A stretch of 64,000 nt of DNA from an uncultured Pseudodesulfovibrio sp. (GCF_963662885.1 NZ_OY760062.1:124001-188000); one strand, 5' to 3'; positions 49,094 to 58,229 are shown, numbered from the stretch's first letter. Made by a program: numbers and translations. The notes: generated by a model from the sequence alone, not told the origin.

Positions 49094-50271
49094 CCGATGC
49101 TGAAATCCAGGCGTGGCAGGAGCGGCACACTTTCGAGTGTCCGCATATCCGGGCCAGGATCACGCCCGAGCAGTGCGAGGCCAACCGGGCCAGGGTCGGC
49201 GGTTGGAGCACAACCGGGAACCAGCCCCACAAAATCAACCAGTGCGAGCGGTGCACCGAGTACGGCGCGCTCATCAAGACGGTGGCCGAGCGGCTGCCAA
49301 AGGAGGCCAAGACAGTGGCGAAACGTGGGAACTGCGAATGTTGTGGTCGCGGACCGTATGCCCTGGGAGGTGGACTGTGCGGCAAATGCTCCCAGCACAA
49401 GACTGCCGGGGAACTCATGCGCGAGGGCGACGAATGGGTGTGGCTGATCCCGGTGCCCGAGCACGCCCTGGCCGACGAGCCAAGGGCCGAGGACTACCAT
49501 GAACCGGTCGAACCGAAGAAGGTCGCCTGTATCGGGTGCGGGCGGAACGACCAGAAGATCGTCGGGCGCGGCCTGTGCAGCGGGTGCTATCGGTACTCCC
49601 GGGACGGGCGGTTGGTCGTGAACGGAGACGGAACCGAGGCATGGTGGAAGATCGAGCCACCGGCGTATGTCGCTGAACACATCCGGGCGTTCCGAGTGGT
49701 GGGAAGAAAAACCGACCGTGAGGTCGGCGAGAAGCGGCACGGCAGCCCGCAGAATGACCCGGAGGTGCCCAAGACGTGCGACAAGTGCGCGTGCCCCGGG
49801 CCGTGCCCGCATCCCGAAGTCAGTGGACCGGACAGGCCCGTCTTCATTGGCCTGGACTTTGCGTCTGGAACGGATCGGTCTATCCATGTCGGCGGCCTGA
49901 CCCTGACCCGGCACGTTCCGCACCGTACCACCTCCACCAACCAGGCTTTCGCGGCCGTGCGCAAGAACGCCAAGGGCATGGATCTGGCCCTCAACGCCGT
50001 GACCGTCATCAGGTTCGGACTGACCAAGGCCAAGTACGTGGACGTCTACTCGGACGCCGGGGCCAAGGTGTTGGCCCTGGTTCCGCTCGACGAGCCCACG
50101 GACGGGAATAGTATCAAGCTCCGCGTCCAGGACGGCAATACTCGGGTTATCTCTGCAACCGGGTTCCTCCGTGACCTGGGCATAGAGGACGCGGGGCGGT
50201 ACAAGGTGACGGGCGATGGCGAGGCCGCACCGGGAATCGTGGTCGTGGACTTCAAGGAGAAAGCGGCGTGA
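49090..50271 (+). CDS. Multi-zinc-ribbon phage protein, 393 aa
   Basis: Contains at least four Cys clusters: CERC near residue 51, CECCGRGPYALGGGLCGKC, CIGCGRNDQKIVGRGLCSGC and CDKCACPGPCPHP. The C-terminal 110 residues are a beta-rich domain (AVTVIRFGLTKAKYVDVYSD; NTRVISATGFLRDLGI). The start is a GTG after GGAGGAG. Repeated ribbons suggest nucleic-acid binding; the exact role is unknown. Confidence 0.65.
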   Translation: MTDAEIQAWQERHTFECPHIRARITPEQCEANRARVGGWSTTGNQPHKINQCERCTEYGALIKTVAERLPKEAKTVAKRGNCECCGRGPYALGGGLCGKCSQHKTAGELMREGDEWVWLIPVPEHALADEPRAEDYHEPVEPKKVACIGCGRNDQKIVGRGLCSGCYRYSRDGRLVVNGDGTEAWWKIEPPAYVAEHIRAFRVVGRKTDREVGEKRHGSPQNDPEVPKTCDKCACPGPCPHPEVSGPDRPVFIGLDFASGTDRSIHVGGLTLTRHVPHRTTSTNQAFAAVRKNAKGMDLALNAVTVIRFGLTKAKYVDVYSDAGAKVLALVPLDEPTDGNSIKLRVQDGNTRVISATGFLRDLGIEDAGRYKVTGDGEAAPGIVVVDFKEKAA

Positions 50272-50492
50272 CCGGGCGCATCCCCGTTCCACTCTGGACC
50301 TGGGCGGGCATCGCCAAGTTCTACGACGTTGATGTCAGGAAGGCCAAGTCGTGGAAGGATCAGGGAGCGCCTATTCGCATGACGGACAAGGGCGCGTATG
50401 CCGAGGCATGGCAGTTGAACGATTGGCTGTACTCACAACCGGAATCAGGACCCACCAGATGCCCCGGTAACCTGACAAAAGCAAAGCTGTAG
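50268..50492 (+). CDS. Small MerR-like helix-turn-helix protein, 74 aa
   Basis: Starts (GTG) MTGRIPVPLWTWAGIAKFYDVDVRKAKSWKDQGAPIRMTDKG, a MerR/Nu1-like DNA-binding pattern with the W-K-x-x-G-API wing. Last gene before a terminator. It could be a late regulator acting at the repeats just downstream (inference). Confidence 0.6.
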   Translation: MTGRIPVPLWTWAGIAKFYDVDVRKAKSWKDQGAPIRMTDKGAYAEAWQLNDWLYSQPESGPTRCPGNLTKAKL

Positions 50493-50497
50493 TGAGA

Positions 50498-50519
50498 GCC
50501 CCCGAAAGGGGGCTTTTTT
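50498..50519 (+). terminator. Terminator of the rightward early operon
   Basis: gccccc/gggggc with a GAAA tetraloop followed by TTTTTT: a strong intrinsic terminator separating early and late regions. Confidence 0.93.
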
Positions 50520-50547
50520 GCGCTCAAGAAACACCCTGTCAAGGGGA

Positions 50548-50616
50548 CATCTACCGTGCATCTACCGTGCATCTACCGTGCATTCTCGAACAACCCCCGA
50601 AAACCGATGGTAGAAT
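50548..50616 (+). promoter_or_regulatory. Late promoter candidate with three tandem 11-bp repeats
   Basis: catctaccgtg is repeated three times without gaps (50548-50580). Eighteen bases after the last repeat comes TGG then TAGAAT (50611-50616), an extended -10. No -35 hexamer is seen, as expected if an activator binds the repeats. It precedes the lysis and head genes. Confidence 0.55.
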
Positions 50617-50733
50617 TTAAGCCACTTAAAAAGGGTCCGAGTTCTGGCCCTGACCGGCTGCTCTGGCTTTGGCTCGGCAGTTCGACACCAGGAGGCTGAA
50701 CCGGACCACCACGCAAGACGAAGGGACAGGTAC

Positions 50734-50895
50734 ATGGCGATTCTCTCCACCATCCGCTCAGGCATGCAACACTGGTTCAACTCCGGGCATGTCTACTGCC
50801 GTCTGCGATGCGTCGGGTGCTCCAAGCGAGTCGCCCGGCGCATTTCGTTGGTGTGGGAGAGGGTCACGGCCTGGGCCTTGTACGAGAGAGCGTAG
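50734..50895 (+). CDS. Small basic phage protein, 53 aa
   Basis: Starts MAILSTIRSGMQHWFNSGHVYCRL and is Arg/Cys/Trp-rich (RCVGCSKRVARRISLVWERVTAWALYERA). AAGGGACAG precedes the ATG. It lies between the late promoter and holin. Similar small proteins occur beside lysis genes in Desulfovibrio prophages as I recall, without function. Confidence 0.6.
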   Translation: MAILSTIRSGMQHWFNSGHVYCRLRCVGCSKRVARRISLVWERVTAWALYERA

Positions 50896-50898
50896 GGG

Positions 50899-51360
50899 AT
50901 GGGCATCTGGTCAACAATCCTTGGCGGCGGGGCCGCAAAAGTCGTCGATTCGGTCGGCGGAGTCCTGGACAACCTCTTCACCTCAGACGAGGAGCGCGAA
51001 GAGGCCAAGCGCCTCATGGAACAAGTCAAAGACAAGCCGCACCAGGACCAGCGCAATATCAACCTCGTCGAGGCCGCCCACCGCTCTGTGTTCGTTGCCG
51101 GGTGGAGGCCTTTTCTCGGTTGGGTCGGGGGGCTGTCCCTCGCGTCATACTATCTCCCCAAACACTTCATGGCTGCTGGTCTATGGATGTGGCAGAACGT
51201 CGAATACATGCGCCAGGCGATCAAGACCGGAGATATCACCTCTCTGACTTTGACCGCATATCCAATCTCTCTCGACGACACCATTATGGCGCTCATATCC
51301 GGGTTGCTCGGTCTGGCGGTCACCAGGACGTATGAAAAGAAAAAGGGGCTGACCAGATGA
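50899..51360 (+). CDS. Holin, 3-TM type
   Basis: 153 residues; N-terminal amphipathic region, then a charged stretch (EEREEAKRLMEQVKDKPHQDQRNINLVEA) and hydrophobic helices around FVAGWRPFLGWVGGLSLASYYL and DDTIMALISGLLGLAVTRTYEKK. This resembles the GTA-type 3-TM holin family (WRPFLGWV is its hallmark). Followed directly by the endopeptidase, overlapping by 4 bases. Confidence 0.82.
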   Translation: MGIWSTILGGGAAKVVDSVGGVLDNLFTSDEEREEAKRLMEQVKDKPHQDQRNINLVEAAHRSVFVAGWRPFLGWVGGLSLASYYLPKHFMAAGLWMWQNVEYMRQAIKTGDITSLTLTAYPISLDDTIMALISGLLGLAVTRTYEKKKGLTR

Positions 51361-51773
51361 GTTCCTACCAATTCGGGTCGACATCACTCGCACGGCTCAA
51401 CACCTGTGATCCGCGTCTACAGGTCGTCATGAAGGCAGCCATAGCGCAGGGCATCATGGACATGACCGTGACCGAGGGGCACCGCGACCAGGCAACTCAA
51501 GACAAATATTTCAGCGAGGGAAAGAGCCGGATCAAGTTCCCGGACGGCAAGCACAACTCATACCCATCCAGGGCCGTGGACGTGGCTCCCTTCGTCAACG
51601 GCAAGCTCTCCTACGATCAACGCCATTGTTGCCATATGGCCGGGCTCATCCTCGGTATCGCCGCCTCGCTCGGCGTCAAGCTCCGTTGGGGCGGCAATTG
51701 GGACCAGGACGGAGAACCTGTTACGGATCAGGATTTTCAGGATCTCGTTCATTTCGAGTTGGTGGGTGAGTGA
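51357..51773 (+). CDS. Endolysin, M15 peptidase
   Basis: A peptidoglycan L-alanyl-D-glutamate or D,D-endopeptidase of the VanY/T5-endolysin type. Zinc ligands by pattern are His66 and Asp75 (KHNSYPSRAVDVAP) and His132 (LVHFEL), with TEGHRDQATQDKYFSEGKS upstream. 138 residues, no signal peptide, so it needs the holin. Confidence 0.92.
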   Translation: MSSYQFGSTSLARLNTCDPRLQVVMKAAIAQGIMDMTVTEGHRDQATQDKYFSEGKSRIKFPDGKHNSYPSRAVDVAPFVNGKLSYDQRHCCHMAGLILGIAASLGVKLRWGGNWDQDGEPVTDQDFQDLVHFELVGE

Positions 51774-51807
51774 TGACCAACCAGAAGATGCGGAGTGGGA
51801 GATAGTC

Positions 51808-52062
51808 ATGGCTGAGCAGGGGATCGTCTTCGACAAGAAAATCAACCTGGCCAACATCGTATCCATCCTGGGGTCGTTCGCCATCGTGATCGCCTTCGGG
51901 GTGAGTCTGAGCACCCGGGTCGAATTTCTGGAGTGCCAGGTCAAGGACAACAGCGCGCTCAAGACCGAGATGGTCCAGGTCAGGACTGAGGTCCGAGGGG
52001 CCCGGGAAGATATCCAGGAGCTCAAGGAAGACGTGAAGACGATCATAAAAACCAGGAATTAG
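51808..52062 (+). CDS. Single-TM coiled-coil protein, probable lysis accessory
   Basis: 84 residues: an N-terminal transmembrane helix (ANIVSILGSFAIVIAFGVSLS) then a coiled coil (EMVQVRTEVRGAREDIQELKEDVKTII). This is the shape of an i-spanin or an XhlA-type protein. GGAG lies before the ATG at 51808. No nested outer-spanin frame was evident. Confidence 0.6.
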   Translation: MAEQGIVFDKKINLANIVSILGSFAIVIAFGVSLSTRVEFLECQVKDNSALKTEMVQVRTEVRGAREDIQELKEDVKTIIKTRN

Positions 52063-52066
52063 AGCT

Positions 52067-52465
52067 ATGGCCGGTGGAATCACATATTCGCACAAAATCG
52101 CCACGGAGATTTGCCGGAGGATATCCGAAGGCTCGTCGCTGCGGAAGATTTGTCGCTCGAAGAACATGCCCCACAAGGGGACCGTGTTCGAGTGGGCGTG
52201 CGGAGCCACCGAGGAGGCCAGAGAGGATGGTTTCCCGGACATGTATCGCCGGGCCCGTGAGTGCCAGGCCGATTCGTTCGCGGACGAGGTCGTGGAGATA
52301 GCCGATAGCGCGAAAGACCCGCAGAAGGCCCGCGTCAGGATCGACGCCCGCAAGTGGGCGGCCGGGAAGCAGCGGCCCAAGATGTACGGCGACAAGATCA
52401 ACATGGAGCACAGCGGCGGGATCACCCTGACGCACGAGCAGGCCCTGGAGGCATTGGATGACTGA
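52067..52465 (+). CDS. Terminase small subunit
   Basis: 132 residues with the Sf6-type TerS pattern: a helix-turn-helix (ATEICRRISEGSSLRKICRSKNMPHKGTVFEWA) and a helical region with QADSFADEVVEIADSAKDPQKARVRIDARKWAAGKQRPKMYGDK. It recognises phage DNA for packaging. The stop overlaps the large-subunit start by 8 bases. Confidence 0.93.
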   Translation: MAGGITYSHKIATEICRRISEGSSLRKICRSKNMPHKGTVFEWACGATEEAREDGFPDMYRRARECQADSFADEVVEIADSAKDPQKARVRIDARKWAAGKQRPKMYGDKINMEHSGGITLTHEQALEALDD

Positions 52466-54026
52466 CCGCGAATTAGCCATACGCAAGCGCCTGCGGGACG
52501 ACTTCAAGCATTTCTCCCAGAAGTGTCTGAAGATCCGCGCCAAGAAGGCCGTTGTCAGCGAGGGCAAGCCGCAGAAGATCATCCCGTTCCTCCTCAACCG
52601 TGCCCAAGACTATATCAACGGGCGACTCGATGAGCAGAAAGAGCGGATCGGAAGGGTCAGGGCTCTGGTCCTCAAGGGGCGACAGCAGGGTGTCTCAACG
52701 CTGGTTGGTGGCCGGTTCTATCACAAGACGACCCACCGCAAGGGCGTGAACACCTTCATCCTGACCCACCGGGACGACGCCACGAACAACCTGTTCAAGA
52801 TGACCAAGCGGTTCCACAAGAACAACAACCCGCTGGTTACTCCGTCCACCTCCTATTCGAACCGCAAAGAGTTGGTCTTCGACAAACTTGACTCCTCCTA
52901 TTCGCTGGGTACTGCGGGCGGAGACGGAGAAGTGGGCCGCTCGGACACCATCGACTTTTTCCACGGGTCGGAGGTGGCCTTCTGGAAGAACCCGCAGAAG
53001 ATCCAGACCGGCGTGTTCCAGGCGGCCAACGAGGCCGAGGAGATCATCCTGGAATCCACCGCCAACGGGTTCGACCCGATGTTCCACCCCATGTGGCAGG
53101 CGGCCGAGGCCGGGATAGGCGAGTACATCGCCGTCTTCGTGCCCTGGTTCTGGCAGGACGAGTACACCGTGGACCTTCCGGACGGATGGGAGCCCACCGC
53201 CGAGGAATCAGAACTTTTCGCCTTGTACGAGCGCGAGGGTATGACCTGGCGGCACCTGGCCTGGAGGCGCAGCAAGATCGCGTCCGATTTCGCGGGCGAC
53301 GAGGTGCTTTTTAAGCAGGAGTACCCGTGTTGCGCGGCCGAGGCGTTCCAGGTCACCGGACACGATTCGTTCATCAAGCCGGAATCCGTCATCGCGGCCC
53401 GCAAGCGCCGGGATGTGGAACAGTCCGGGGCGCGCATCGTGGGCGTGGACCCGGCCAGAGGCGGCGACCGCACGTCTTTCTACAACCGGCAGGGCCGCGT
53501 GGCCTGGGCCGGGCGCGTGTTCCAGACGCCGGACACCAAGGCCATCATCGGCGAGATCGTCAGGCTGTTCACCGAAGAAGTCGAGAACCCGGTGGACTGG
53601 ATGTTCATCGACATCGGCGGGTTGGGCGGCCCGATCTACGACCAGGTCAAGGACATGCCCTTCGGGCGGTGGATCGTCCCGGTCAACTTCGGTTCCAAGG
53701 AAGTGTTCCGGCCCAATCGATACGTGAACAAGCGCGCCGAGATGTGGGGAGGAATGCGCGACTGGACCGAGAACGACGCCGAACCGGTCTGCATCGAGGA
53801 CAGCGACAGCCTTCAGTCTGACCTGTGCGCGCCCGGCTACACCTACGACAACCAGCAAAGAATTTTGCTCGAGAGCAAGGAGCAGATGGCGAAACGCGGC
53901 CAGCGGTCACCGGACGAAGGTGACGCCCTGGCTCTGACCTTCGCGCAGCCGGTCATGGATCGCCACGACCGGGCCGGTATCGGCATCCACAACATGGGCA
54001 TCACCAAAGTCCGGAGACTGGCATGA
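52458..54026 (+). CDS. Terminase large subunit
   Basis: The packaging motor: ATPase plus nuclease. The Walker A-like motif is KGRQQGVST (residues 73-81), the DFFHGSEVAFW region carries a Walker B-like acidic pair, and the nuclease domain has IVGVDPARGGD near residue 331, DIGGLGGPIYD, and the last acidic cluster RSPDEGDALALTFA. 522 residues, full length. It overlaps the portal start by 4 bases. Confidence 0.94.
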   Translation: MTDRELAIRKRLRDDFKHFSQKCLKIRAKKAVVSEGKPQKIIPFLLNRAQDYINGRLDEQKERIGRVRALVLKGRQQGVSTLVGGRFYHKTTHRKGVNTFILTHRDDATNNLFKMTKRFHKNNNPLVTPSTSYSNRKELVFDKLDSSYSLGTAGGDGEVGRSDTIDFFHGSEVAFWKNPQKIQTGVFQAANEAEEIILESTANGFDPMFHPMWQAAEAGIGEYIAVFVPWFWQDEYTVDLPDGWEPTAEESELFALYEREGMTWRHLAWRRSKIASDFAGDEVLFKQEYPCCAAEAFQVTGHDSFIKPESVIAARKRRDVEQSGARIVGVDPARGGDRTSFYNRQGRVAWAGRVFQTPDTKAIIGEIVRLFTEEVENPVDWMFIDIGGLGGPIYDQVKDMPFGRWIVPVNFGSKEVFRPNRYVNKRAEMWGGMRDWTENDAEPVCIEDSDSLQSDLCAPGYTYDNQQRILLESKEQMAKRGQRSPDEGDALALTFAQPVMDRHDRAGIGIHNMGITKVRRLA

Positions 54027-56047
54027 AGATCAAGATTAGCGACGAAGAAATCCTGGAACTCATCCAGCCCGACATCGACCAGGCCGAGGACTGGGCGCGC
54101 CAACTCTCCGAGGAGCGCAAGCGGTGTTCCGACCTGTACAACCGGGAGAAGCTCGGCAACGAGCAGGACGGCTTTTCGCAGCACGTCGCGGCCGTGGTGT
54201 TCGACACCATCAACTGGCTGCTCCCCGGTCTGGACGCCATCTTCACGCATCCCGACTTTTTCACGGTCCTGATGGAGAACAACGACCGGGCGGAGAAGAA
54301 CAAGAAACTTCTGCGCAACCAGCTTTTCAGCCAGCAGGACGGCGCAACCCAGCTTTTGACCTACATGGAAGTGGCCCTGCGCTACCACAACGGGGTCATC
54401 AAGGTCTGGTTTGACGAGCAGTACGACACGATGTCGGAAGAATTCGACGAGCTCAACCAGGTGCAGTTAGCCATGCTCCAGCAGGACGGCTACCAGGCGG
54501 CCAAGTTCGACCAGGTGGAGACCATGCAGGAAGACGGCACCGTGATCGTCACCTATCAGAACGTGAAAATGGTCAAGCGCGAAGAGATATTCAGGGGGCC
54601 GAGAGTGGAAGCCCTGCCGCCGTGGGAGTTCCTTATCTCCCCCGGCGCCAAGTCCATCGACGACGCCCGCGTGGTCATCCACCGGACGCGCAAGACCATC
54701 GACGAGATCACCCGCAAGGAGCGGTCCGGGGTCTATCGCAAGGGTTCCGCTGTGGCGGCGGCCGAGGAAAAGCACGACGACCTGGACGTGCCCGAACTCC
54801 GCGAGGAGTGGGAGGCCATCTACACGACCGATGACTTGGACGTGGCCAGCATCGAGGGCAACGCCTTCGACACGGACAACGAGCGGCTTGGCCCGGGCAT
54901 GACCGTGTTCGTGGACGAGATCCACACACGGCTCGACATCGACGGCGACGGGCTGCTCGAGAACGTGATCATCCGCAAGACCGGGACGGTCATTCTGAGT
55001 GTCGAGGAGAGTCCGTACCGCCGCCCGCCATTCCGGGCCGGTAAGATGTTCAACGTCCCGTTCCGCTTCGAGGGCGCACCTCTGCCCCTGCACCTGGAAG
55101 GCGACCAGCGCGAGATGACCAACTTGCAGCGCATCTTCACCGACGCCAGCGCCGAGGCCGCCTACGGGACCATGGTCACCAGCGATGCGACGTTCGCCAA
55201 CCAGTGGGCCAACCGGACCATCGGCGACACTCTGCTGCACCCTTCGTTGCAGGCCGGGGCTTACGACAACGTCAAGCCGGACGCTCCCGGGAAGACCATC
55301 CTGGACGCCATCGAAATGAAGCGTACGGACTACGAGCGCACCAGCGGCGTCAACTCGCTGAATCAGGGGTTGACCGCCGATTCCATGGGCAAGACCGCGA
55401 CCGGGACCATGGCCCTGCAGAACGCCGGGCAGCAGCGGCAGAAGTTTTACGCCAAGCTCTTGGGCGGTCCGCTCAAGAAGGTTCTCAAGGACATGATGTG
55501 GATCAATCAGACGTGGCCGCCCAAGGAGGCGTTCACGCTCATCGGCAAGGACGCCATCCGCATCACCCCGGAGGACCTGCAGGGCCGCCATGACATCGAG
55601 ATCGAAGTGGGTGTGGGGCCGCAAGACCGCATGCAGCAGGCGCAGGTACTTGAACAGCATTTCCAGAAGCTGGCCAAAGCGCTGATCCCCGCCGGGGTGG
55701 CCGGTCCCGAGCACCTCATCCGCACCGAGCGCAAGATCGGCAAGCTGATGGGCGTGTCCGTGGACGACCTTCAGTTCTCGGACGAGGAGTTCAACACGCT
55801 GCAGAGGATGCAGCAGACCATCCAGCAGTTGCAGGGGCAACTGCAGCAACTCACCGGAGGCATGAATGCCCAAAGACCAGGACAAGGACCAGGCGCGCAG
55901 GGAATCCCTGGAGGCGCAATTCCAGCAAGGGGAGCAGGCCCGCAAACTCAAGGGCAACCGGTACTTCAACAAGGTCCTCAAGGACTACCGGGAGGACCTG
56001 GAGCGGAACATCCTGCGCCTGTCCCCGATGGATCGGGACAAATTTAG
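54023..56047 (+). CDS. Portal protein
   Basis: 674 residues forming the dodecameric ring at the capsid vertex. The call rests on place (directly after TerL), size, and typical content: HVAAVVFDTINWLLPGLDAIF, YHNGVIKVWF, PPWEFLISPGAKSIDDARVVIHR, and GKTATGTMALQNAGQQRQKFYAK. The last 62 residues are Gly/Gln/Pro-rich and are encoded over the start of the next gene in another frame (182 bases). Confidence 0.88.
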   Translation: MKIKISDEEILELIQPDIDQAEDWARQLSEERKRCSDLYNREKLGNEQDGFSQHVAAVVFDTINWLLPGLDAIFTHPDFFTVLMENNDRAEKNKKLLRNQLFSQQDGATQLLTYMEVALRYHNGVIKVWFDEQYDTMSEEFDELNQVQLAMLQQDGYQAAKFDQVETMQEDGTVIVTYQNVKMVKREEIFRGPRVEALPPWEFLISPGAKSIDDARVVIHRTRKTIDEITRKERSGVYRKGSAVAAAEEKHDDLDVPELREEWEAIYTTDDLDVASIEGNAFDTDNERLGPGMTVFVDEIHTRLDIDGDGLLENVIIRKTGTVILSVEESPYRRPPFRAGKMFNVPFRFEGAPLPLHLEGDQREMTNLQRIFTDASAEAAYGTMVTSDATFANQWANRTIGDTLLHPSLQAGAYDNVKPDAPGKTILDAIEMKRTDYERTSGVNSLNQGLTADSMGKTATGTMALQNAGQQRQKFYAKLLGGPLKKVLKDMMWINQTWPPKEAFTLIGKDAIRITPEDLQGRHDIEIEVGVGPQDRMQQAQVLEQHFQKLAKALIPAGVAGPEHLIRTERKIGKLMGVSVDDLQFSDEEFNTLQRMQQTIQQLQGQLQQLTGGMNAQRPGQGPGAQGIPGGAIPARGAGPQTQGQPVLQQGPQGLPGGPGAEHPAPVPDGSGQI

Positions 56048-56174
56048 CGCCTGTCGGTCGCAGCTCATGGTCCTGGAGGCCATCGGGAACAAGATCGACG
56101 GCGACATCTCGCAGGGGGCCAAGGCCCAGGCAGAACTGTCCGGTGAAGTGAAGAAGGTACGGCGGGTTTCCTGA
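55866..56174 (+). CDS. Small helical protein overlapping the portal end
   Basis: 102 residues starting MPKDQDKDQARRESLEAQFQQGEQARKLKGNRYFNKVLKDY, highly charged and helical. GGAGG lies 6 bases before the ATG. It overlaps the portal frame by 182 bases. Its codon pattern and sequence look natural, so both frames may be used. Function unknown; perhaps a portal or scaffold partner. Confidence 0.7.
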   Translation: MPKDQDKDQARRESLEAQFQQGEQARKLKGNRYFNKVLKDYREDLERNILRLSPMDRDKFSACRSQLMVLEAIGNKIDGDISQGAKAQAELSGEVKKVRRVS

Positions 56175-56205
56175 TCCGCCACAACGAATAACCAAGGAGA
56201 CGACC

Positions 56206-57243
56206 ATGGGAGCTCAGTGGACCGTTGATCCGGTCGAGGCTGACGAAGCCGCAGAGCGCGACGAGCGCGAGGAGTCCGTGCAGGACGAGCCTTTTGACGG
56301 CGACCCTATGCAGATCGGTGAAGCTTTCGGGGATGAAGGCGAAGGCGAGGAAGGGGAAGGCCAGGCCGAGTCGGCAGCCACCCCGGCAGCCGAAGACGAG
56401 ACCCCCGGGCAGGAACAGCCGAAAGGCGAGGCAAAGGACAAGGTCATTCCCGCGTATTGGGACGAAGAGGCGAAAAAGCAGTTCGCCGAGCTTCCCCAGG
56501 ATATGCAGGATATCGCCCTTGCCTGGGAGAAAAACCGGGAAGCGTTCATTTCGCGCAAGTCCCAGGAACTTTCCCGCGCCACGGAAAAGGCCGCAGGCGG
56601 TGTGCAGATCATGCAGATGATGGAGCGCGACCCCGCGTTCCGCGCGCACGTCCTGGGATTCGGCAACCAGCAGCAACAGGAACAACAGCAACAGGGAATC
56701 GAACAGCCGCCGGAAGACCCGCTCGAATTCATCGAGTGGAAGGCGAAGCAAGCGGCCATGCAGGAGCTTGCCCCGCGCATCGAACAGATGCAGCAGCAGT
56801 TTACCGCGTCGCAGCAGAAACAGCGCGTGGACACGGCCAAGGCGCTCATCCAGCGTGACGAGCACTATACGACCGTGCACCAGGCCATCGCGCAGGAAGT
56901 AAAGGACGTGGCCGAGCGGTTCGGCGAGGACGAGGCGAGACGCCTCTACGCCCGTCTGGACGCCGACCCTGATTTCTACATGCGCCGGTATAACGCGCTC
57001 CGCGAAGGCATTGTCAAGGCCGCCCAGAAGCCGGACGTGCCCGGTGCCATGACCGCGACCGAAGTCGCCGGGGCCATGCCCAAGGGCCGCACCGTGACCG
57101 AGCGCGCACCCGTCCTGGAAGGGGCCGGGGGCAGTGCACAGGCCAACGAGTCAACCGCCCGACGCAGGGAAGCCCGCAAGCGGGTCAAGGCCTACAAGGG
57201 CTCTCTGACCGACATCGGCGAGCTGTTCGGCGATCCCGATTAA
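56206..57243 (+). CDS. Scaffolding protein
   Basis: 345 residues: a very acidic N-terminal part (Glu/Asp/Ala/Pro-rich to residue 85), then long helices with Gln-rich coiled coil (QQQQEQQQQGIEQPPEDPLEFIEWKAKQAAMQEL), and a basic C-terminal end (TARRREARKRVKAYKGSLTDIGEL). Place between portal and capsid fits an internal scaffold. Low sequence conservation makes context the main evidence. AAGGAG precedes the ATG. Confidence 0.75.
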   Translation: MGAQWTVDPVEADEAAERDEREESVQDEPFDGDPMQIGEAFGDEGEGEEGEGQAESAATPAAEDETPGQEQPKGEAKDKVIPAYWDEEAKKQFAELPQDMQDIALAWEKNREAFISRKSQELSRATEKAAGGVQIMQMMERDPAFRAHVLGFGNQQQQEQQQQGIEQPPEDPLEFIEWKAKQAAMQELAPRIEQMQQQFTASQQKQRVDTAKALIQRDEHYTTVHQAIAQEVKDVAERFGEDEARRLYARLDADPDFYMRRYNALREGIVKAAQKPDVPGAMTATEVAGAMPKGRTVTERAPVLEGAGGSAQANESTARRREARKRVKAYKGSLTDIGELFGDPD

Positions 57244-57255
57244 GGAGTATTCACC

Positions 57256-58221
57256 ATGGCTGATACCGTCACCAAGACCGTAACCACCAACTACGACAAG
57301 TCCATCCCGGAAGAGGTGGACAACCTGATCACCAACGTGGCCCCGACCGACACCCCGTTCCTGACCTCCATCGGCCAGGGCGCGAAGGTCAAGACCCTGC
57401 ATCCCGAGTGGTTGGAAGACACTCTCGGAGACGCCGGCGACAACGCCCACGTCGAAGGTGCGGACTCCACCGCCACGGCGATCACCCCGCCCGCCCTGCT
57501 GGACAACCGCGTCCAGCGTCTGGAAAAGGCGTTCATGATCTCCGAGGACCTGGAGAAGACCGACAAGCACGGCCGCAAGTCCGAGATCAAGTACCAGTCC
57601 GGCCTCAAGACCAAGGAGCTGGCCCGCGACCTGGAGTGGAACCTGATCAACCAGACAAAGCAGGCCGGGACCACCACCCTGGCCGCCAAGATGGACGGCG
57701 TGCTCAACTTCGCCGGTACCGGCAACACCTACGACTTCGACGCCACCCCGGCCGCGACCAACCACATCACCGAGGACATTCTGAACGACAGGCTCCAGTC
57801 GATGTGGGAGCAGGGCGCGGACCCGGATTGCGTCCTGGCTCCGCCTGCCCAGAAGCGGAAGATTTCCGCTTTCACCCAGGGTGGCCGCCTGACCATCAAC
57901 TCCAACGCCTCCGAGAAGTCGCTGAAGATGACCGTGCGCATCCTGGAAACCGACTTCGGCATCGTGACCGTTCTGCCGGAACGGTTCATCGCCCCGAGCG
58001 TGGACACCACGCCGGACCCGGACGTCTACTACGACAAGCTCGTGGTCTACGAGAAGGGCCGCCTGGCCTGCGCCACCTTCCGCCCGCTCAAGCGCGAGAA
58101 GCTGGCCAAGACCGGTGACGCCGAAAAGTACCGGCTGACCATGTCCAAGATGCTCAAGGTACGCTCCAAGAAGTGCGTCGGCACCATCACCAACCTGACC
58201 CGCGTGCAGCCCGCCGCGTAA
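57256..58221 (+). CDS. Major capsid protein, SU10/DUF5309 type
   Basis: 321 residues beginning TKTVTTNYDKSIPEEVDNLITNVAPTDTPFLTSIGQGAKVKTLHPEWLEDTL, the start pattern of DUF5309 capsid proteins (HK97-fold). Conserved later: EGADSTATAITPPALLDNRVQRLEKAFMISEDLEKTDKHGRKSE. GGAGTAT precedes the ATG. Confidence 0.9.
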   Translation: MADTVTKTVTTNYDKSIPEEVDNLITNVAPTDTPFLTSIGQGAKVKTLHPEWLEDTLGDAGDNAHVEGADSTATAITPPALLDNRVQRLEKAFMISEDLEKTDKHGRKSEIKYQSGLKTKELARDLEWNLINQTKQAGTTTLAAKMDGVLNFAGTGNTYDFDATPAATNHITEDILNDRLQSMWEQGADPDCVLAPPAQKRKISAFTQGGRLTINSNASEKSLKMTVRILETDFGIVTVLPERFIAPSVDTTPDPDVYYDKLVVYEKGRLACATFRPLKREKLAKTGDAEKYRLTMSKMLKVRSKKCVGTITNLTRVQPAA

Positions 58222-58229
58222 GCAACCAC

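Noticed and set aside
50548..50580. Three direct repeats considered as a CRISPR array
   Set aside because: Repeats are 11 bp and directly adjacent, with no spacers and no cas genes nearby.
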